DNA from: an uncultured Eubacteriales bacterium
Lineage (GTDB): Bacteria; Bacillota; Clostridia; Oscillospirales; Acutalibacteraceae
Direction of reading: 5' to 3'
Assembly (NCBI GenBank): GCA_902491475.1
Contig: CABUHY010000031.1
Span: 1-5,749, forward strand
DNA: 5,749 nucleotides
Positions 5,685 to 5,749 of this stretch are shown here, in pieces. How positions within the stretch are numbered: position 1 is the stretch's first letter; each line of letters opens with the position of its first letter. The position numbers were made by a program, and so were the translations under genes. The notes beneath the pieces were generated by a model that searched no databases, was not told the DNA's origin, and saw only the letters and a program-made list of their open reading frames with translations.

Positions 5685-5749
5685 AAAAATGCGTTTACAC
5701 CCTAAAAACTGAACAAAGGAGAAAGGGATAAGCGAAGAAGAAAAAACTG
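5685..5749. other. Gene-free right end with a purine-rich tract
   Basis: No supported coding frame: on the minus strand two of the three frames entering from the right edge stop within about 55 bases, and the third runs straight through the terminator hairpin. The plus strand from about 5711 is nearly all purine. CTAAAAACTGAACAAA (5702-5717) is loosely like the AAAACTGAACAA stretch often found in Firmicute rRNA leaders and 16S-23S spacers, but no rRNA is present. It is most simply the 3' trailer of the unseen leftward gene. Confidence 0.4.

Noticed and set aside
5617..5712. 31-codon plus-strand frame starting MPMAANSGQQQK, with AAGG 7 nt upstream
   Set aside because: It runs straight through both arms of the minus-strand terminator, has no convincing promoter, and shows no recognisable motif. 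The Shine-Dalgarno match alone is too weak.

Overview
The window looks like a chromosomal segment of an anaerobic low-to-mid G+C Firmicute of class Clostridia, most likely in the Ruminococcaceae/Oscillospiraceae group. The reasons are a GTP-type PEP carboxykinase, a glutamate dehydrogenase that keeps the key residues of the Clostridium symbiosum enzyme, AGGAGG-like ribosome binding sites, A/T-rich intergenic DNA with clear sigma-A-type promoters, and U-tailed hairpin terminators. The family placement is inference from protein similarity as remembered; no search was run. I see no tRNA, rRNA gene, CRISPR array, insertion sequence or integrase.

Layout from left to right: (1) 1-928, minus strand: the N-terminal half of GTP-dependent PEP carboxykinase (pckG), cut by the window edge, with a promoter and a leader of about 110 nt. 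(2) 1116-2132, minus: tsaD, the tRNA t6A37 modification enzyme, with a near-consensus promoter. (3) 2133-2369: a divergent intergenic region holding the tsaD and glutamate dehydrogenase promoters and two inverted repeats. (4) 2370-3719, plus: glutamate dehydrogenase (449 aa), ending at a strong bidirectional terminator. (5) 3786-4328, minus: a small lipoprotein of unknown function with its own promoter. (6) 4611-5516, minus: a NYN (PIN-like) ribonuclease-domain protein carrying two C-terminal OST-HTH/LOTUS-like domains, with its own terminator and a promoter whose -35 lies inside a perfect 14-bp palindrome. (7) 5517-5749: no gene; it holds that promoter, a very strong minus-strand terminator for a gene beyond the right edge, and a purine-rich tail.

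The genes do not form one operon: each appears to have its own promoter, and terminators separate most of them. PEP carboxykinase and glutamate dehydrogenase both sit at the junction of carbon and nitrogen metabolism (oxaloacetate/PEP and 2-oxoglutarate/glutamate). TsaD is an essential translation-fidelity enzyme. The accessory part is the lipoprotein and the NYN-LOTUS protein. The latter is the most interesting item, because it has the same combination of nuclease and RNA-binding LOTUS domains as the animal RNA regulator MARF1. I do not see a multi-gene novel system here.
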